From Klebsormidium nitens (Eukaryota; Streptophyta; Klebsormidiophyceae; Klebsormidiales; Klebsormidiaceae), in the NCBI GenBank assembly GCA_000708835.1, contig DF237262.1, forward strand, positions 1 to 64,000: 64,000 nt of DNA, written 5' to 3'. The position numbers and the translations under genes were made by a program. A model generated the notes under the pieces. That model worked only from the letters and a program-made list of their open reading frames with translations, had not been told where the DNA came from and made no database searches. Each line of letters opens with the position of its first letter. The first letter of the stretch is position 1. This document shows positions 57,579 to 64,000 of the stretch, one piece after another.

Positions 57579-57941
57579 GTACCGGTAGGTACGCGGTGAA
57601 TGCTGCACGCAGGTTCGTACGTGTCGATCAGTGCTTTTATCCTCGGTACCTACCGATGCTACCCCGGTGAGTCGTGACTGTATAACAGAGTCTTGTACCG
57701 GTACACGATCAGGAGGTGTATGATACCTAGTCGAGACTCGCGGGGCCTGGGCAGCCGCAGCCCCGTCGGTACATGACTCTGAATTGATTTGCTCAAACCG
57801 TCTTGTTCTTAGGGTACCGTACACGGTCCGTTGTCAATGTACGTAACCCCTGATACCTACGCCGACGGTACTGTCACTGGTCAGTGGTGTGGACCTCAAT
57901 ATCAAGCGTACAATGTTCGGTATTGGATCTGCAGTCTGTAC
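57579..57941. promoter_or_regulatory. Cluster of 13 GTAC motifs
   Basis: GTAC occurs at 57579, 57589, 57617, 57646, 57695, 57701, 57779, 57814, 57819, 57839, 57868, 57908 and 57938. Random sequence would give one or two. GTAC is the core bound by plant SBP-box proteins, including copper-response regulators. No adjacent gene was found, so a regulatory role is only a suggestion. Confidence 0.35.
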
Positions 57942-60765
57942 ATCTGCAACCCCGGCGACTTTGTAACGAAGGCCGACGATTTCGGTAAAATTCTGGTGCT
58001 TCTGGCGTTCGTCAATTTAATGCCGCGCCCGACCGTGCATGCACTCTATCTAGGGGTATCCTGACACTGTGGTCGATGCCCGGGGCTAAGATTCCATCCA
58101 CCCAGGTCGCACAAAACATCATCGTATGCATTATGCGAGTCCCATGCGAAAGCATTGGCGAACCGAGTTCGAACCAGCAAGTTCAGACTCGCAATGACTA
58201 TCTTCGTTGCAAACCGCCGTTCTGCCATGGCGCAAAAATATCACCGGTTTCAACCGTCGGCCCGGGATATCATATTGTAGCTCCCGGGGAAGTGCCGCGA
58301 GCGCCGGCGGAATATTGCAAGAGGGTGCAATATAGAGTAATAATTGTACGGCTTTTGTGACGCGTCCCAAGAATTCAAACGTGGAGGGCGAGATCTGATT
58401 GGATCGAGCAAGATTCCCATGAATTTCATTGGCTGAGAATTCCTCGGGGTAAGGAAACTGAAATGCGTCTGCGTCGCTTGCTGTGAAGGGGCAGATCGAT
58501 CTCCGGACAGGGTACCGGCTTATGATGATCTGATTGTCGCCTCCGTCATGAGTCATAGTAGCCTGGTAGCCTGCGTACCACGGCAGAAATTTACGCTGAG
58601 ACCCTGAATCATGGCTAACCACTGGCTAACCACTGTGCAGTGCACGGACTTGGAGCTTGCGTTCCAGCTACAGCAATTTTCTTAGGGAGCTGCAATCACT
58701 GACATTTGCCTCTCAGCTATGGTCGATGGCAAAATCAGGTATTGCGGAAGTCGTTGCCCTTCTCTAAACCTTCCACTGCAGCTAGCAGCTGTTGGTAAAC
58801 TCGTGTGCACCATTATCGAATTAAATCTGCGGCCCTCTGACTGCAACTTCAATAGCAGCTGCCTCGTCATGTGTATCACGCATGCCTACTATGAGCCAAA
58901 TGACTGTCCTTGACTTCCTTTGTGAGCTGTTCGTAGCGCCGGGCTTCTGGCCTTCAAAGCACGCGCAAAACGGGCACTGACTCAGACTTACGGTTTCGTT
59001 AGCTGAATGCTTGCAACCAAGCTCCTTTCACCAACGCTCTTTCAGACATTCTTTGCATGGCACGAAAGACCCTGCTAACCAATGTCACACCAGCAGGGAT
59101 AATGCAGCCAAAAGCATGCTTATATCATGACGTATTCAATCGTTGCATATGCGCGCATGGAGCTGTTTCTGAGGTAGGCATGCGAAGATCGGGGTCCGGA
59201 CTCCCAGCAAGTCCCAATGTACTCGGCCTAAGCTGAAGATCACTGTTGATACCGCTGTACCAGCTCAATGTGATGACGTATGTTGCAGCTAGCGAGCTGG
59301 TTGCAGCACATAGTCAGAGCAACGTTGATCTCTGTCTGCAGCTAGCTCTGGGCAGCTTGCTGCAGGCAGCAGGACAGTCTGCTCAATCTGCAGCTCTGCT
59401 CAAGGGATATTGTACAATTCAAGACTCGACGAATGTCGTTGCAATGGACAACCTTGAGACTCTACTGAGACCCTGCAGGGGATCCTGCCTTACTGCCTGC
59501 AGTCCCCATGCATATGGAAATGGCCAGCTTCATTCATGAGTCTGAATAGGTGCAACTGCTATATCCTCAGCATTTGGAGCCTAGTCATAAAACTATTAGG
59601 TAGTGTATATCAGTGTGTGATAGTACATATTCAGTGCGCAAGTGCAAGTCCCCAACGATGAATGGGGCACTTGCCAGCTTCAAATGCGGCCTTCAGAGCT
59701 GCTGTCGCTGGTCTCTTTCCTCACCTGGCAGGGTCATGCCTCAAATATAGGGTTACGAGTCTTGTTCCATACAGATCAAACCGCAAGTGAATCCTAGCTG
59801 ATCATAGACCTAGCTATTTTTGTCCAGGACAGCGGGAGCAGTGGAACAAGCTGGGAGTACCAGTAGAAGATTCACAACCACTTCCATCAATGCAGCTCGT
59901 CTTCAAGCTCTGCGAATGCATAGACCGATCATGACGTGCCATTTGTTGCAAGCACTGGCGTTGGTAGTGGAAAATTAAAGGTACCTGGTATATCCGGACT
60001 CAATACATGAGCTGGTTCTGTGACAATCTCTGGCCTCTAGATGCACAGGAGTCTATGTAGTTAGTGTGGGCTGCCAGCTGCATTTAGAGTACTAGTTTTG
60101 TAACAGGCTGCATGGAACAAAACACATGCATCAATGCAATGACGTACATCGACTTAGCAATCAACAGAGGACAGCTTGATCAGGTCAGCAACCGCTTCAG
60201 GCAGCTCAGGCCACTCCGACTTGAGCTGTATATCTTTAGGGTTTGGTTCTGCTTTCACCGTTCGGTTCTGACGTCACTCCTTCATCGGGTCTAAGAAGAA
60301 AGCCGGGCCATTGTTGATGACCCCCCCTGTTCTGGCGCTTGCGTGACGTTGATTAGCTAGTGTGGCACGCTGACCGGCGAGCAAATAAAGCCAGAATATG
60401 CTACCTCAATGAACATCGGCATCCAACAATCTGCCACGTTGGTGCTGCACTGGTTGAATCTGCAGAGAGGTAGCTAGCGCTGATCTTCTTGTAGCCTTCC
60501 TCTTCCAACGAGCCTAGCTAAATTGCCCACCTCTCAATTCAAAACTGGTAGCTGCTTCAAGACCTTATACCTGTTTCCCGGACATGAGTCAGTGATGTTG
60601 CTGAGAAAGGGCTGTCTAGACAATCGTGACAAGAGCATCCCCAACACATCACGTGCAGGTAGTCTGTCGAACGTCTGATCATTAATCGAAGATCATTACA
60701 TGCTTGGCGCTGCAGAACAGGTGTCAACGAGTTAGGAAGGGTTGGGTCCATAGTAAGTTTCAATG

Positions 60766-60787
60766 GGGCGCCCTACTTAGGGCGCCC
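60766..60787. other. Perfect 10-bp inverted repeat
   Basis: GGGCGCCCTA, a two-base spacer (CT), then TAGGGCGCCC. The arm itself contains the palindrome GGGCGCCC. It could be a protein-binding site or an extrusion-prone hairpin; no gene context explains it. Confidence 0.6.
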
Positions 60788-63150
60788 AAAAGACGTGTGA
60801 GGTTGCTAGGGGATCTGGGCGGGTACTAGAATTGGGCGAAGCGTGCGAACTTTAGCTGGCTTATAGCTGGGTTCTGGTCCTTAGTTGAGTCTTACTTTTC
60901 CGTATCAACCTTCCTCGTCAAAGGACCTATTCATCAGTTACTTGGATCATCGTTTCCATTCTGCGACAAAGCATGCGATCCATGATCAAAGTTCGACAGG
61001 TCTTCAACCCTGCGATGGGCTGGGACTTCAACTCGGGCCGGTTGCTTGCGAAACAATGTTTGCCAACATGTCGTGTTCAAGGATGGAGTCTTATCGAGGT
61101 ACTAACCCTCAATCAAGGCAAAGATGGATTCGAAAGCTGCGTCAAGGAGTGGCCGGAGCAAGGAAGGAGGTCCAGCTTCATGTAGATTGAATATCAATGG
61201 CAGACGTAAATACGGCTGTACTGCTAGCTGTTGGCCTGATCGCTGCTGAGCCTCGGACTAATATTGCGTTCGCTTGATCGTCAATCAGATGATTCGCTTC
61301 TGCATTGGTCGAACCATCGATCAGAGTATATATGTAGATCAGACTCCCCGTGGATTGATGGTACCGGTAGGATCGCCATCAGCAGTATTCACCAGTAAAT
61401 GGCATTGACCTGGGATCGCGCTTGCGCAGAATTGCCTTGCGGCTTTAGCGATAACCTGAGTTCGGATGTGCTCGCCCAGCACTTTCAATCTCTTTTCTGA
61501 CCAAGGTTCTTGTTGCATTCGCCATCAGAGGTTACAAACAAAGTACTCCGAGGTTCAAAAGGCTCTTCGTAGTGCGACAGAACAGGCTGGTGTTGAGGAA
61601 TGTCAACACGGTGTGCATTCAACCTCGTTTGGCGAGGCATTGGAAAAACCAAAACCTCTAAGCTGTTGGGTACGTTTGACTGTGAAGGACCTTCCTACTC
61701 AAGAATTGCTTATGACCTCTCTGCCTCAGGATGTCAACCAGATAGTGCCCACAGACAGTTGTATCTGGAGACAAATTGCAGTACCGGATCTGTGTCTCAG
61801 TGAAAAGAATGAGGTGACGAGCAGCTAGGCTGCCATTTGATCTGGCGTCCCTTCAGGTAAAAGTCCTGATCGCTTCTTCTGGTATATCACTCCAAAAACA
61901 GTCGATAATTTGACTCAGCATAGCCGGGGTATTATCAACCCATCAATTAATGGTCGTCAGAAAGCCCCTTCGAAAATGTTGCTCAATTTCTAGCTCTCTC
62001 GTTCAGACCTACTCGAGCAAACAGGGAACCATCTGCGTCAGGAGAATACCGCTTCGCCTGAAGAAGCTAGAGACCCACGAAGGCGCTAATCAGATGATCA
62101 CATACTGAAGAAACACTACCCGCCAGAATCAACTGTCACGAGCTGACTGTGACGAGGCTAGTCCTCCAAAGCAAGATACACTGCGTATCTGCACACGTGG
62201 CGAAGTTCATGAAGCAAGCCCACTTGCCGTCTCCATTGCTTAGAAGGAAGCCTGGGCTCTGTCCATGCAAAATGGACGGTTGACGCGACCGAAAGCGATC
62301 TGCTGCCGCCTTGTGACCGTTTAGTCAAAAGAGCCTCCGCAGGGGTCCAGAATGTGCAATAGAAAGCCGCGTCTCCCGTTTCTCATGCACGGATTGACCA
62401 GTGTGCTCGACTTTTACTAGCTGGGCAACATTCACTCTAGCGGCGGCCCCATTGCATGATCGATAGGGTTGTGACTACAGAACTTAAGTTAGAGATATCG
62501 AGCCAGCTAGCATTATCACATTTGCCCTTTCAGACACGTATACTAGGTACGTGCGTCAGCACGCGTACACGCCTCGCGCAATATCGTCTGCGCGTGGAGC
62601 TCAGCATGGATCAAGTCTGAATCTTCAAGCCGGCCGCCGTAAAACGGCCCTCGCAACGTACAGCTAGCTACACGTCCATGCTCAAACAGTCATGGTCAGG
62701 CAGCGCTACATCTAACTTAACTACATGGACTGCAAGCTGAGGCGCCATGTGCGCCGGCACAAACTTGTCGATCCGGGATCATGATCGCCGCGCAGGCCCA
62801 TGTGACGCCAATTTTGAAGTCAAAGCTTAAGCAAGATGTAGGAATGTATAAAAAGAGTGAAGATATTCTCGATGAATTGTTGCACCTCCCAGCTAGCTTA
62901 CAAAAAGTGCGTCGCGTTCATGCTGGCCTTCCTTAAGAACTACAGCCAGGTTGACATTAGGAAGCTGAATTGTAACACTTACACGCTGGGGTAATAATAT
63001 GGTACTAGCCAAGCGCGGCTCATCAAACTCCAGCATATTAGCAGGTTCTAACTCGCTCGTTGTTTACAAAGTCGAACCTAGTCTCGCATGGCGCCTGGCA
63101 ACACCGTTTCAAGTGTATGGTACAGCATACTGTGCTATCAGCCAAGCAAC

Positions 63151-63300
63151 TCAGCTGCTCTCTTTGAAGAGCTCCCTCCCTATGAGCATGCGCCGGATCT
63201 CGCTCGTGCCAGCCCCGATCTCGTATAGCTTGGCGTCCCGCAAAAGGCGCCCGGTGGGATACTCGTTCACGTAGCCATTTCCGCCGAGGGCCTGAATGGC
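63151..63300 (-). CDS. IVD: Isovaleryl-CoA dehydrogenase, last exon (partial)
   Basis: The exon begins after a TTGCAG acceptor and encodes 49 residues plus TGA. It contains [19 protein letters not shown] and [19 protein letters not shown], the highly conserved C-terminal signature of mitochondrial isovaleryl-CoA dehydrogenase. It is closer in wording to plant IVD than to other acyl-CoA dehydrogenases. The enzyme oxidises isovaleryl-CoA in leucine breakdown with FAD, passing electrons to ETF; this C-terminal segment contributes to the FAD site. The exon appears phase 0. The rest of the gene, including the catalytic glutamate, lies beyond 64000, because 63301-64000 reads as intron. Confidence 0.9.
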   Translation of the reverse strand, partial: AIQALGGNGYVNEYPTGRLLRDAKLYEIGAGTSEIRRMLIGRELFKESS

Positions 63301-64000
63301 CTGCAATGGAGATTTGAAGGTACAGTCAGATGAAGCGTCAACGAATATCCCTGCTTGAACACTGAACATAGACAGTTACCAGACGTATGGCATTGTCTTC
63401 ATCCTTGCAGGAGGAAGGATGGCAGAGCAAAACCATACTGATGGCAGAGCGGAATGATACTGATGGCAGAGCGGAACGATACTGATGGCAGAGCGGAATG
63501 ATACTGAGGGCAGAGCGGAATGATACTGGTGGCAGAGCGGAACGATACTGATGGCAGAGCGGAACGATACTGACGGCAGAGCGGACCGACAACCCCTTTG
63601 AATTCCATCTGACCTACATGAAAGTGCTCTTTGAGTGCTCGAAGAGCGGCTGGACGAAATGGAATACGAAGCTCGCTTCTCAAGAGCAAAGCGGGACACG
63701 AAAGGCTGCTTCCGAGCTGTTCGTATCGCAATCTGTCGATTGGCACGATCAGGGCGCAGACCGATTTCCAGTCGTCTCCTTCTCAGACGGTCATTTGGAC
63801 ATTTCTGAGCAGAGGCTGTATCAGAATCCTTTCTTACAATAAGCCCGTCGGTTTTGTGGAAACGGCAATTTGAAGGAGGGATATCTGCGTTGATAGAACG
63901 AACTCCCCGGGGTTGAGAGCTGAACGTGAGCACGCAATCCAAGGAGCGGGTCTCCATATGAGATGCCTACGATTAAGTAAAAGAACGAGAGGACCATCTT
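63301..64000 (-). other. IVD intron, running off the window
   Basis: No further IVD exon was found. Apart from the 22-bp tandem repeat, it has no recognisable content. Confidence 0.6.
63415..63590. repeat. 22-bp tandem repeat, about eight units
   Basis: The unit ACTGATGGCAGAGCGGAATGAT is repeated from 63437 through 63590 with one to four changes per copy (seven units), plus a degenerate unit just before. It lies within the last intron of IVD. Since 22 is not a multiple of three, the open minus-strand frames over it show a rotating SFRSALSI/LCHQYR pattern and are not genes. Confidence 0.9.

Larger units (their letters stand above)
55883..63150. other. Long gene-poor stretch
   Basis: More than 7 kb separates the zinc finger gene from the IVD end, and no open frame has recognisable protein character. 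The 5' flank and leader of the zinc finger gene lie at its left end. It contains a GTAC-dense patch (57579-57941) and a short perfect hairpin (60766-60787), described separately. Transposon remnants too old to recognise cannot be excluded. Confidence 0.45.

Noticed and set aside
58131-58622. 163-codon minus-strand open frame
   Set aside because: No motif, domain or splice context in a gene-poor stretch.
63376-63957. 193-codon minus-strand open frame next to IVD
   Set aside because: It reads through the 22-bp tandem repeat and has no acyl-CoA dehydrogenase similarity.
1-64000. CRISPR array, bacterial operon or prophage
   Set aside because: The window is clearly eukaryotic, with spliced genes and no spacer-repeat arrays. 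The tandem repeats seen have no unique spacers.

Overview
This is a nuclear window from a green plant-lineage eukaryote, most likely a streptophyte alga such as Klebsormidium (inference). Three things point there. Genes are split by short introns of roughly 50-1300 bases with GT-AG borders. The plant signatures are QALGGH-type C2H2 zinc fingers, an mTERF protein with a plastid-like N-terminus and a DUF7733-like membrane protein. They sit beside a kinesin-3-type motor with an FHA domain and an EF-hand protein that looks ciliary, both unexpected in a flowering plant. I built exon models by reading donors and acceptors by hand; every internal junction was checked for phase.

Layout. 490-2476 (-): a 359-residue protein with two membrane segments around a glycosylation-rich ectodomain. 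4926-14034 (-), perhaps reaching 4346: a kinesin-3-like motor of more than 1600 residues with an N-terminal extension, a TETE-rich stalk and an FHA domain. 16571-27664 (-): an 880-residue multi-EF-hand protein in 17 exons. 28945-32706 (+): a 451-residue WW-MYND protein. 33420-40624 (-): a 1312-residue mTERF protein. 41211-41936 (+): an intronless multi-pass membrane protein. 43364-55882 (-): a 2564-residue AT-hook and four-finger C2H2 protein in 11 exons. About 56-63 kb holds no gene I can support. 63151-63300 (-) is the last exon of isovaleryl-CoA dehydrogenase, which continues past the window.

The EF-hand and WW-MYND genes are divergent, as are the mTERF and DUF7733-like genes. The WW-MYND and mTERF genes converge. 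The genes do not form one pathway: motor and EF-hand protein suggest cilium or cytoskeleton work, mTERF organelle gene expression, the AT-hook/C2H2 protein chromatin or transcription, and IVD leucine breakdown in mitochondria.

The most striking structure is not a gene. In four different genes, functional exon edges (splice site plus adjoining exon and intron) are followed or preceded by one or two decayed copies in the neighbouring intron. Twelve hand-measured offsets in direct orientation all fall between 130 and 170 bases (mean about 155), close to nucleosome size. Some copies carry stops or frameshifts, so they are not simply alternative exons. I call them exon-edge echoes.
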